This document shows, piece by piece, positions 1 through 8,186 of a DNA stretch of 42,557 nucleotides (its first letter is position 1; each line of letters begins with the position of its first letter). This stretch comes from Chromobacterium sinusclupearum. GTDB lineage: Bacteria > Pseudomonadota > Gammaproteobacteria > Burkholderiales > Chromobacteriaceae. The stretch lies in the NCBI RefSeq assembly GCF_002902845.1, contig NZ_PPTF01000017.1, positions 1 to 42,557 on the forward strand, written 5' to 3'. The translations under genes were made by a program, and so were the position numbers. The notes beneath the pieces are model-generated. The model had not been told where the DNA came from. It did not search any database and saw only the letters and a list, made by a program, of their open reading frames with translations.

Positions 1-530
1 TCGCCGCTGAAATTGAAGCTGGCGTCGCCGCTGTATTTGCCGCTGGCGCCGACGCTGAACACCACGTTCACCACGCCCTGGATTTCATCTTCCTGGGCCT
101 TGGACGGGTATTCCGGCGATTCCAGATGGCTGCAGTTGGCCCTGGCGGACACCGGGCCTTTGGGCGCTTCCACTGCCGGCGCCGGCGTCGGGGCCGGTTG
201 CGGCGTCGGATCAGCCGTCACCGACTGGATCGCGTTCTGCGATTGCACCATCGGCGGCGGATTGACCACTGGCGGCACATAGGCCTGCGGTTTCGGCGCT
301 GTCGGCTGCTGCACCACTTTTTCGATCTTCGGCGGCGGTGGCGGCGGTGGCGGTGGCGGTTCGCTGATCACCGACACTTCCACCTTCTGCTGGATCACCT
401 TCACCACGCCCTGGGCCAAGCCGGTCACCAGCGCGTAGATCAGCACGGCGTGGAATATGATCACCCCGGCCAGACCGGCGCCGCGGCGGCTGCGCAGACC
501 TGACTGTTGCCTTACTGCGGGATATGACAT
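1..530 (-). CDS. tonB: Energy transducer TonB (partial, C-terminus beyond the left edge)
   Basis: The frame is open from an ATG at 530 to the left edge (about 176 residues), so the gene is truncated by the window. A short basic N-terminus (RSRRG) is followed by one hydrophobic segment at about residues 18-40, the usual inner-membrane anchor. Then comes a proline-rich periplasmic linker with a run of ten prolines (about residues 56-65) and repeated Pro-Thr/Pro-Ala. The visible part of the C-terminal domain contains SPEYPSKAQ and GVVNVVFSV, typical of the TonB_C fold. TonB couples the proton-motive force from ExbB-ExbD to outer-membrane receptors. The gene follows a TonB-dependent receptor on the same strand after a terminator-like hairpin, so it may have its own promoter in the 97-bp gap. 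exbB and exbD would be expected further left, which is inference. Confidence 0.9.
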   Translation of the reverse strand, partial: MSYPAVRQQSGLRSRRGAGLAGVIIFHAVLIYALVTGLAQGVVKVIQQKVEVSVISEPPPPPPPPPPKIEKVVQQPTAPKPQAYVPPVVNPPPMVQSQNAIQSVTADPTPQPAPTPAPAVEAPKGPVSARANCSHLESPEYPSKAQEDEIQGVVNVVFSVGASGKYSGDASFNFSG

Positions 531-574
531 TGTTACGTTCACTTCCTTAACGGCTTTACTGGATTGCCAAGCGC

Positions 575-611
575 AAAACGCCACCCCAGCAAAATCCAGG
601 CTGAGGTGGCG
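575..611 (-). terminator. Intrinsic terminator downstream of the TonB-dependent receptor
   Basis: Arms 579-585 and 605-611 are perfectly complementary (7 bp). An inner CAGC/GCTG extension and a short loop follow. Read on the minus strand the hairpin is followed by TTTT (575-578). It lies just after the receptor stop and before tonB, so it should end or attenuate receptor transcription. Confidence 0.6.
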
Positions 612-627
612 ACCTTCATCAACTGAA

Positions 628-3198
628 TTACATCTTGTAATTAGCCTTCAGGAAGTAGGCGCGACCGACTTGATCAGCAAAGCGTGCATCGTAGTTACCT
701 TGGAACAGGTATTGCTGATTGCTCCACGGAGGCAGTTGATCAAACAGGTTGCGCACACCAGCGGTCAGAGTCAGATGCTTGTCCCAGTCATAGCTGCCGG
801 ACAGATTCCAGGTCGAATATGGCTTAACCATGTGATTGGTTGCAGCGAAGGCGCCAGAATTCTGATCGGTGTAACCCGACTTATAATTCTGGGACATCAA
901 CGCACTCCATGCACCCAGCTTCCAGTTCAAACTCAGATTATGTTGCCAACGGAAGGTGGGCTCATTTTGAGTGGCGACATACTGACCCAGGTTACTGTAG
1001 TAATCACCATTTTCCACTAACTGGTAGACGTTTTTAGCTAGATAAGTCCCAGACAATTCAGCCGTAAAATTACCGATCGATGTCTTAGGCAGCGCCCAGC
1101 GGAAATCGACATCCAAGCCAGCCGAGCTAGAATTACCCATATTCTGAGTCGTAGCCATACCGGTCAGGTTGCCGCCATTATTCGGATCATAGAACAGCAG
1201 GCTATTGTGATTGCCGTCAAACAATGTTGCCTCAGGCATCGTGCTAACCTGATGCTTGATCATCACCCACCACAAATCAGCACTAGCTGTAATACTCTTG
1301 ATCGGCTCAACTACGATACCGACCGATAATGAAGAGGACTTCTCTGGCTGCAACTTGGTATTACCGCCTACCTTCAGGTAACGCTGCAGACTAGGGCATG
1401 TGCTCGATAAGGATGGGCAGCTAATCGGATCGGCATAGAAGTTACCAGTCAACTGACTTTGGTTAGGCTGGTACATATCATACAAAGAGGGAGCTCGGAA
1501 GCCGGTACTCGCAGAAGTCCGCAGCAGTACTTGCGGCGACAGCTCATAACGCAAAGACACTTCCGGGCTGACAGAGTCGCCTACGTCGTTATAGTGGTCA
1601 TAACGAACAGCAACCTTGCCATCCAGATGCTTGATGATAGGAACGTCCGCCTCGGCAAATAATGCAGAGACAGTTCGATTTCCCTTAGTATCCAGAGATT
1701 GCTGCATACCAGGACCAATCGCATCTTTGGAAATCGGGTAGTTGTAGTTGTGCTCAAGCGTGTCGTGACGCACTTCCGTACCAAATGCAACTGCCATTGG
1801 TCCAGCAGGCAATTGCAAGACTTCTTTACTCATACTGAAGTCTGCACTTGCCACGGTATACTTGCCATCATCCAGATGGCCCTTGATGCCGATCTGATTC
1901 CATACATTTGGATCGGTGGCATAGCCTGTCAACAAGCTTATTTGATTGTTCTTATAAGCATTGGCAACCTCATTGTCACCAGTAAAACCACTTACCAGTT
2001 CCTCGGTAGCATAGCTCTGACCATAACCTATGCCGGTTTTATAGTCCCAGCCTGCTAACTGACCTTCCAAGTTCAGCTGTATTTTTTGCTGAACATTCAC
2101 GGCCTCCGTCACGCGATTACCCAAAGGCATGGTGCGCAAGAAGGGTGACAGCGAAGCGGAACCATCAGGCGTCACGATCCCCTGCGTGCCACTAGGAAGG
2201 AAAACTTCCAGCCCTGTAGGAGCAGGCGCAGCGATTGTCGTGTTCTTGGTACGAGTTATATTGTAGGTCAGAGACAACTCATGGTTATCACCGATTCGGA
2301 CCGTTCCTTTAGCCAAACCCGACCACTGCTCTGTTTCAGGTTGTATGCCTACCATAGTGCCAGGATACATTTTGCATACGCCGCCTTTTGCAAAAGCTGG
2401 CGCAGGGCAATTCGGATAGCCGCTAGGACCAACCAAGCTATTGCCGCCATCAGGTGTGTAGTTGCCTGGATAACTATTGGAACTTGCCTTCATTGCAGGC
2501 GTGATCGCCGAAGCAAAATCTCGCTGCGAGGCCAGTATGCTATCTGTCTTGTGGTAAGAGGCAGTAGCATAAACATTAAACCCGTCTTTCGACAGATTAC
2601 CGTAGCCATAGGAACCATTTAGGTTCTTTTCATTACCTCCGGAACGTTGCGGGGTCAGGAAATCCCCGCCCAAAGTCAGACCTTGAAAGCTCTTCTTGGT
2701 AATGAAATTGATCACGCCGCCAATAGCATCACTACCATAAATAGCTGCCGCTCCATCTGGCAATACATCCACACGCTCAATGGCGGAAAGCGGTATGGCG
2801 TTCAAGTCGGCAGCCGTACCATCAAACGGATGATAGGGAACGCGACGACCATCAAGCAGTACCAGAGTGTACTGCTGCCCTAAACCGCGCAGGTTGGCAA
2901 ATGCGGCGCCACCAGTTGATTGGCCCACGCTAGAATTTGCACCGATATTGGATTGGTTGGAAGCCAAGGCATTAACCACTTGCTCAACCGTATTCAATCC
3001 TTGCTTAGCCAAGTCATCGACTTTGATCGTGGTGACCTCGGTAGCCTTTTCGCTCTTTAGTCGCTTGATGTGAGAACCAACAACATCCACGCGCTGTAAA
3101 GAGTTGCTGTCAGAGTCATCCGCATGAGCGAGCTGCGCGTAGCCTACGCTACCCACAAGCGACAGGGCCACCACCAGTGTCTTTCTCTTGTAGTTCAT
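628..3198 (-). CDS. TonB-dependent outer-membrane receptor
   Basis: 856 residues. Residues 1-26 form a signal peptide ending in AQLAHA. The plug domain (about 40-170) has the hallmarks VLLDGRRVP, IERVDVLPDGAAAIYGSDAIGGVINF. The remainder is a long beta-barrel with large loops, and it ends in a strand (GRAYFLKANYKM). One loop carries two spaced cysteines (YPNCP, GVCKMYP). The substrate cannot be read from the sequence. The neighbours are two secreted peptidases and a TonB, which makes peptide uptake a reasonable guess; siderophore uptake is the main alternative. The start is supported by GGAG five bases upstream. A 60-base sample (1681-1740) is about 47% GC against about 72% for a sample of the neighbouring peptidase (5161-5220), which suggests recent acquisition. 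Confidence 0.9.
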   Translation of the reverse strand: MNYKRKTLVVALSLVGSVGYAQLAHADDSDSNSLQRVDVVGSHIKRLKSEKATEVTTIKVDDLAKQGLNTVEQVVNALASNQSNIGANSSVGQSTGGAAFANLRGLGQQYTLVLLDGRRVPYHPFDGTAADLNAIPLSAIERVDVLPDGAAAIYGSDAIGGVINFITKKSFQGLTLGGDFLTPQRSGGNEKNLNGSYGYGNLSKDGFNVYATASYHKTDSILASQRDFASAITPAMKASSNSYPGNYTPDGGNSLVGPSGYPNCPAPAFAKGGVCKMYPGTMVGIQPETEQWSGLAKGTVRIGDNHELSLTYNITRTKNTTIAAPAPTGLEVFLPSGTQGIVTPDGSASLSPFLRTMPLGNRVTEAVNVQQKIQLNLEGQLAGWDYKTGIGYGQSYATEELVSGFTGDNEVANAYKNNQISLLTGYATDPNVWNQIGIKGHLDDGKYTVASADFSMSKEVLQLPAGPMAVAFGTEVRHDTLEHNYNYPISKDAIGPGMQQSLDTKGNRTVSALFAEADVPIIKHLDGKVAVRYDHYNDVGDSVSPEVSLRYELSPQVLLRTSASTGFRAPSLYDMYQPNQSQLTGNFYADPISCPSLSSTCPSLQRYLKVGGNTKLQPEKSSSLSVGIVVEPIKSITASADLWWVMIKHQVSTMPEATLFDGNHNSLLFYDPNNGGNLTGMATTQNMGNSSSAGLDVDFRWALPKTSIGNFTAELSGTYLAKNVYQLVENGDYYSNLGQYVATQNEPTFRWQHNLSLNWKLGAWSALMSQNYKSGYTDQNSGAFAATNHMVKPYSTWNLSGSYDWDKHLTLTAGVRNLFDQLPPWSNQQYLFQGNYDARFADQVGRAYFLKANYKM

Positions 3199-3935
3199 GA
3201 TTTCTCCAAATCCCTTTTGTAGATATGTCGCCCGCTCGCCTCGTGGGCGGCCGGATCTTTGTATTCGTCATGCTGAGCGAATGTGATTCGAGTGTGAAAG
3301 TTTGTAATGATCACCGTCAACAGCCATTTACTTTCTCGATACCACTAACAAAAAGAGAGATCACACACTTCTGAAATAACGACAATTCGTCACACAGCCG
3401 TTTTATAAATCTCCTTGTAAATCAAGTGTAAAGAATCATTCACGTCACACATCGTCACAAAAACATATCTAAACACACATCTGCCGACCTATCTGATCCT
3501 GGCCATTTGTTGCTTTTTTGCATCCCTAACCAAGAGAGTGTTGCCGATTTCACAAAATCCGCACATTCGCACGCTTGCAATGCATTAAAAAAAAACATGA
3601 CAGGCATGCATATTTGCATTTCTCCAAAAATCAACAAATGGAGCATTTGTACTGCTTTGTCATTTTTCAAGGCACCAACTCTGCCAAAAACCTTAAAATC
3701 CTTTAATTTTCATTAATTTTAGGCCTTAAATATGAATTTGTATTAAATGCATTTGGCATTTACAGACTATCTGGACTATTGATTAAGCGTCGCATGAATT
3801 TGCGGCATGCCTCCCCAAAAAGGGGGCAATCATGGGTAAACGGTTAAGACATAGCTTCGCAATATAAACCGAACCCTTATCAGGAAAAGGCATACCGCCC
3901 ACCTGAATTACACACTGCAAAGAGGAGAAATTTGC
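3199..3935. other. AT-rich divergent intergenic region with CGTCACA repeats
   Basis: 737 bp between the divergent receptor and peptidase genes, markedly AT-rich compared with the flanks. It must hold both promoters, but I could not assign a convincing -10/-35 pair. Three direct copies of CGTCACA begin at 3388, 3443 and 3453, the last two only 10 bp apart. On the minus strand these read TGTGACG and lie about 190-260 bp upstream of the receptor start. Short open frames here (for example 3455-3670 on the minus strand) lack ribosome-binding sites and recognisable protein features. Confidence 0.5.
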
Positions 3936-5573
3936 ATGATTGCAAAACAGCACGCTGTTGCACTGATTGTTGCCGGCCTGTTCACCGCCGGCGCTCAAGC
4001 CGGTGAAGCCTGGGTCAATACCGCCACCCAGGCTCATCCGCTGGTTTCCACGCTGACGCGTTCCACCACTGCCCAAAGCACTGGTGAAGTTGCCGCCGGC
4101 CAATCCGTGCATGTAGCCGTGACGCTGAAACTGCGCAACAAGGCGCAACTGGACGCGCTGACCAGCAGCCTGCTGGCCGGCACCAGCCACAAGACACTGA
4201 GCCACAACGAGTTCATGGCCCAGTTCGCGCCCACCCAAGCTCAGGTACAGCAGGTTGTAGCCCACCTGCAAAAGAGCGGCTTCCGCAATATCAAAGTTGC
4301 CGCCAACCGCATGCTGATCACCGCTGACGGCTCCGCCGCCACCGCCAAGACCGCCTTCAACGCGACGCTGCATCGCTTCAACGCCAATGGCCGCACCGCC
4401 TTCGCCAACGTGACCGCCGCCCAAGTGCCGCAATCGCTGGGCAACATCGTGCTCGCCGTCCATGGCCTGCAAAACGTTCACACCTTCCACACCACGCTGC
4501 AGAAAGCCGGCGTTCAAGCTTTCGCCAAAGCCAAGACCAACAGCGTGGTCGGCCATAATCCGACCGACTTCCCCTTGATCTACAACGCCAGCAGCCTGCC
4601 GCCGGCCAGCAACACCACCGTAGGCATCATCGCGGAAGGCGATCTGACTCAAACCCTGCAAGACTTGCAGCAGTTTGAAGATTCCGCCGGCTACAGCTAT
4701 GTGCAGACCAATGTGGTCAACGCCGGCGACGCCTCTTCCGACACCGACGGCGTGGGCGAATGGAACCTGGATAGCCAGGACATCCTGGCTGCCGCGGGCG
4801 GCGCGCTGCAACAAATGAATTTCTACGTCGCCACCTCGATGACCAACGCCGACATCACCGCGGCATTCAACTCCGCGGTCAGCGATGGCTCGGCCAAGGT
4901 GATCAATGTCTCGTTGGGCGAGTGCGAAACCGGCGCGCAAAGCGACGGCATGGTTGCCTCCGACGACCAGATCTTCCAAACCGCCGTCGCACAGGGCCAG
5001 ACCTTCTCGGTGTCCACCGGCGACTCCGGCTCCGCCGAATGCGGCAATAGCGCAGGCCAGAGCTATCCGGCCACCTCGCCGTACGTGATCGCAGTGGGCG
5101 GCACCACGCTGTCCACCAGCGGCACCAAGTACTCGTCGGAATCGGTATGGAACGGCGGCGGCGGCGGCCCCAGCGTCGTAGAAGCCGCACCGGCTTGGCA
5201 AACCAAGGCCGGCGTGCTGACCACGTCCAAGACCAAACGCGGCGTGCCGGACGTGTCCTTCGACGCAGATCCGAATAGCGGCGCGCTGGTGGTCGTGAAC
5301 GGCAGCAACGAACAGATCGGCGGCACCAGCCTAGCCGCTCCGCTGTTCACCGGCTTCTGGGCCCGCATCCAGTCCGCTCACGGCAACAGCCTTGTATCGC
5401 CGAACCCGGCCATCTACCAGTACTTCAAGGCCAATACCGGCCTGTACCATGACGTGACCACTGGCAACAACGGCGGCTACAAAGCCACCAAGGGCTGGGA
5501 TTACGCCACCGGTTGGGGCAGCCTGAACGTGTCCGCGCTGAACACCTTCATCGGCAGCCACTCCGGCTTCTGA
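3936..5573 (+). CDS. Secreted S53 (sedolisin/kumamolisin-type) peptidase, copy 1
   Basis: 545 residues with a signal peptide of about 22 residues (ends AGAQA). A pro-kumamolisin activation domain follows (about 30-185). The catalytic domain has Glu275 and Asp279 in GEWNLDSQD, the oxyanion Asp363 in STGDSGS, and the nucleophile Ser465 in GGTSLAAP. The C-terminal end has the family calcium-site signature (DVTTG ... GWDYATGWGSLNV). All catalytic residues are present, so an active, acid-acting serine-carboxyl endopeptidase is expected after self-processing. The start has a strong ribosome-binding site (AGAGGAGAA). It is followed by its own terminator, and a paralogue lies 250 bp downstream. Confidence 0.93.
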   Translation: MIAKQHAVALIVAGLFTAGAQAGEAWVNTATQAHPLVSTLTRSTTAQSTGEVAAGQSVHVAVTLKLRNKAQLDALTSSLLAGTSHKTLSHNEFMAQFAPTQAQVQQVVAHLQKSGFRNIKVAANRMLITADGSAATAKTAFNATLHRFNANGRTAFANVTAAQVPQSLGNIVLAVHGLQNVHTFHTTLQKAGVQAFAKAKTNSVVGHNPTDFPLIYNASSLPPASNTTVGIIAEGDLTQTLQDLQQFEDSAGYSYVQTNVVNAGDASSDTDGVGEWNLDSQDILAAAGGALQQMNFYVATSMTNADITAAFNSAVSDGSAKVINVSLGECETGAQSDGMVASDDQIFQTAVAQGQTFSVSTGDSGSAECGNSAGQSYPATSPYVIAVGGTTLSTSGTKYSSESVWNGGGGGPSVVEAAPAWQTKAGVLTTSKTKRGVPDVSFDADPNSGALVVVNGSNEQIGGTSLAAPLFTGFWARIQSAHGNSLVSPNPAIYQYFKANTGLYHDVTTGNNGGYKATKGWDYATGWGSLNVSALNTFIGSHSGF

Positions 5574-5594
5574 TCGAAGCGGCTACGCTGACGG

Positions 5595-5620
5595 AAACCC
5601 CGGGCTTGCCCGGGGTTTTC
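5595..5620 (+). terminator. Intrinsic terminator after S53 peptidase copy 1
   Basis: A perfect inverted repeat, arms 5595-5605 and 5608-5618, with a GC-rich core (CCCCGGGC/GCCCGGGG) followed by TTTT. It lies 21 bp after the stop codon. Confidence 0.88.
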
Positions 5621-5824
5621 TGTTATCCACGCGCCAATGCCGGTGTATCCAGCCATCCACACTTTCCGGATGCAATCTGAATTTTGCGTAAACAATTACA
5701 AATAAACCGGGTAATTTAAGAGCAATTACTTTACAAAAGCCAGCACGCTCGCTATCTAGTAAAAACGCGTACTTCCCCGTCTATCATCCAAGGACGGGAC
5801 GCGGTTTCTTCAGGGAGAAATGGC

Positions 5825-7444
5825 ATGCGGGCAAGATATTCCACCCTTCTGCTGCTGATTGGCGGCGCATTCGGCATCCCGGCGCAGGCCGCCGGCAACT
5901 GGACCGCCACCACCACTCAGGCGCACCCGGTGCAACAGCTGATACCAGGCGCAGTAGACAATGGAGAACTCGCTGGCGGTGAGCTGGTTCATGTGGCTAT
6001 CAGCTTGGCGCTGCGCAACCAATCTCAACTGGACGCGCTGACCAGCAGCATCCAGTCCGGACAAAACCAGCCGATCAGCGACGCGCAGTTCATGGCCCAA
6101 TACGCGCCCACCTCGGCCCAGGTTCAGCAGGTGGTGAGCCATCTGCAACAGAACGGCTTCCGCAATATCACCGTCTCTTCCAACAATCTGCTGGTAACGG
6201 CCGACGGCAGCCACGCCACAGTTTACAAGGCGTTCCAAACCAAGTTGCATCGTTACAGCGTCAATGGCCGCCAGGCCTACGCCAACACCGCCAATGTCCA
6301 GGTGCCGGCCAGCCTGTCCGGCATCGTGCTGGCGGTGCACGGCCTGCAAAATGTCCATCAATTCCATACCGCCTTCCATGCCCAGAGCGTGGCCAAGGCC
6401 AGCACCGACATCGTCGCGCACAAACCGACCGACTTCGCCGCCATCTATAACGCGGCCAACCTGCCGGCCGCCAAGAGCGGTGTGGCCGGCATTATTGCGG
6501 AAGGAAACCTGAGCCAGACGGTTGCCGACCTGAACAGCTACGCCCGAAGCGCCGGCTTTGCCGCGCCCAGCGTGGCCATCGTCAATGCAGGCAGCCCCAC
6601 GTCAGACACTTCCGGCATCGTGGAGTGGAATCTGGATAGCCAGACCATACTCGCCGCCAGCGGCGGCGCGCTGAAGCAACTGCAGTTTTATGTGGCGCCG
6701 TCGATGAGCAATAGCGACATCGCCGCCGCCATCAATGCCGCGGTCAGCGCCAACAGCGCCAAGGTGGTCAATGTATCGCTGGGCGAATGCGAGCTGAGCG
6801 CGCAATACTCCGGCATGACCGCCAGCGTGGATCAAATGCTGCAAGCCGCCGTGGCGCACGGCCAAACCTTCTCCGTTTCCAGCGGCGACTCCGGCTCTTA
6901 CGAGTGCGGCGGCGGCACGCCGTATCAAAGCTATCCGGCGGTATCGCCTTATGTGATCGCAGTCGGCGGCACCACACTGACCACCAGCGGCGCCAACGCG
7001 TACAGCAGCGAAAAAACCTGGAGCGGCGGCGGCGGCGGACCAAGCTACACCGAAGCCGCGCCGTCATGGCAAACCGCAGCCGGCGTGCTGACAACCTCCA
7101 AGACCCGCCGCGGGGTCCCAGATATCGCTTTTGATGCCGACCCGAACAGCGGCGAGCTGGTGCTGGTGGCCGGCAGCACCTATCAAGTAGGCGGCACCAG
7201 CTTGGCCGCGCCCTTGTTCAGCGGCTTTTGGAACCGTATCCAGTCGCTCAACGGCAATAAGCTGGTTTCGCCCAACCCTGCCATCTACAAGTACTTCAAG
7301 GCCAATCCCACGCTGTACCATGACGTGGCCAGCGGCAGCAATGGCGCATTTTCGGCCAAGGCTGGCTGGGACTATGCCACCGGCTGGGGGAGTTTGAACG
7401 TGGCCAATCTGAACGCCTTCGTCTCCAAGACCGCAGGCTTCTAA
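5825..7444 (+). CDS. Secreted S53 (sedolisin/kumamolisin-type) peptidase, copy 2
   Basis: 539 residues, collinear with the upstream peptidase and clearly a paralogue. It has a signal peptide (ends IPAQAAG), an activation domain and a catalytic domain with Glu267/Asp271 (EWNLDSQ), Asp355 (SSGDSGS) and Ser459 (GGTSLAAP). The terminal GWDYATGWGSLNV block is identical to copy 1. The start follows AGGGAGAAA; another ATG at 5820 is out of frame. The pair differs mainly in the signal peptide, the propeptide and surface segments such as YECGGGTPYQS against AECGNSAGQS, so substrate preference or expression timing may differ. Both genes use the high-GC codon style of the chromosome, unlike the receptor. 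Confidence 0.93.
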   Translation: MRARYSTLLLLIGGAFGIPAQAAGNWTATTTQAHPVQQLIPGAVDNGELAGGELVHVAISLALRNQSQLDALTSSIQSGQNQPISDAQFMAQYAPTSAQVQQVVSHLQQNGFRNITVSSNNLLVTADGSHATVYKAFQTKLHRYSVNGRQAYANTANVQVPASLSGIVLAVHGLQNVHQFHTAFHAQSVAKASTDIVAHKPTDFAAIYNAANLPAAKSGVAGIIAEGNLSQTVADLNSYARSAGFAAPSVAIVNAGSPTSDTSGIVEWNLDSQTILAASGGALKQLQFYVAPSMSNSDIAAAINAAVSANSAKVVNVSLGECELSAQYSGMTASVDQMLQAAVAHGQTFSVSSGDSGSYECGGGTPYQSYPAVSPYVIAVGGTTLTTSGANAYSSEKTWSGGGGGPSYTEAAPSWQTAAGVLTTSKTRRGVPDIAFDADPNSGELVLVAGSTYQVGGTSLAAPLFSGFWNRIQSLNGNKLVSPNPAIYKYFKANPTLYHDVASGSNGAFSAKAGWDYATGWGSLNVANLNAFVSKTAGF

Positions 7445-7465
7445 GCTCAGTGCGCGTTGACATCG

Positions 7466-7495
7466 ACGCCCCGCCTCTCGCGGGGCGTTTTGTTT
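7466..7495 (+). terminator. Intrinsic terminator after S53 peptidase copy 2
   Basis: Arms ACGCCCCG (7466-7473) and CGGGGCGT (7481-7488) enclose a 7-base loop and are followed by a T-rich tract (TTTTGTTTT). It starts about 20 bp after the stop codon. Confidence 0.87.
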
Positions 7496-7546
7496 TGCCC
7501 GCCCGCGTCCTAGAATGTCGGCATCTTTCCCTGCCGGAAGCCCGAT

Positions 7547-8179
7547 ATGAAACCGGATCTCGCCATCAGCCTGCTGCATCAATGCCGCCACGCCACGCTC
7601 GCCACCCAGTCGCAGCATGATCCGGGCTACCCCTACGCCAGCGCCATCCAGTACTGCTGCGACGAGCATCACCGCCCGGTATTCGTGGCCAGCAACCTGG
7701 CCGAGCACAGCAAAAATCTGCTGGCCGATCCGCACATCAGCCTGTCTTTGCTGGCCCCTGGCGACGATGCCGCGCAATCGGCCTCGCGGATGACGATATT
7801 GGGAGATGCGGAATGCTTCGAGGCACCGGACGCTTTGCGTCAGCGCCTCTTACGCTATATCCCGGAGGCCGAAGAATGGCTGGCGCTGGATTTCATGTTC
7901 TTCCGGCTGCGGCCAAAGCGTCTGCGATTGATCGCTGGCCTGGGCCGCATGGGCTGGATAGACCAGAGCGGCTGGCAGGCGCTGCCGGCGCTGGTGCCGG
8001 ATGTGGAGTCGGCGCTGCTCGAAGAGGCGCAGGCGGCGCTGCCCGCGTCCATCCGCTTGCTGGGCTGCGATTATTTTGGCGCCGATCTACTGGAAGATGG
8101 CCGCTACCGGCGCGCGGACTGGGAGGGAACGTCAAACGCCCCGGTCCAGATCCGCGACCGCCTATTACAGCTTGCGTGA
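7547..8179 (+). CDS. HugZ-type FMN-binding split-barrel protein
   Basis: 210 residues. The N-terminal half resembles the pyridoxamine 5'-phosphate oxidase-like split barrel: HATLATQS, GYPYASAIQYCCDEHHRPVFVASNLAEHSKNL and a following L-DPHISL block. The C-terminal part (YFGADLLEDGRYRR) looks like the small DUF2470 domain that accompanies this fold in HugZ/heme-utilisation proteins. Such proteins bind heme or flavin; the exact reaction here is unknown. The ATG at 7547 follows a GGAAG-type ribosome-binding site. It converges with the PqaA-like gene, with only seven bases between the two stops, and a short GCGGC/GCCGC hairpin (8181-8194) lies at the junction. Confidence 0.8.
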   Translation: MKPDLAISLLHQCRHATLATQSQHDPGYPYASAIQYCCDEHHRPVFVASNLAEHSKNLLADPHISLSLLAPGDDAAQSASRMTILGDAECFEAPDALRQRLLRYIPEAEEWLALDFMFFRLRPKRLRLIAGLGRMGWIDQSGWQALPALVPDVESALLEEAQAALPASIRLLGCDYFGADLLEDGRYRRADWEGTSNAPVQIRDRLLQLA

Positions 8180-8186
8180 AGCGGCC

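Noticed and set aside
3455..3670. A 71-residue minus-strand frame in the AT-rich gap
   Set aside because: No ribosome-binding site and stop-poor only by chance; an overlapping plus-strand frame is equally open.
3783..5201. A 472-residue open frame on the minus strand opposite S53 peptidase copy 1
   Set aside because: It is a frame-shadow of a high-GC gene: glycine/alanine/valine-rich, no ribosome-binding site, no domain, and it runs out of the peptidase into the AT-rich region.
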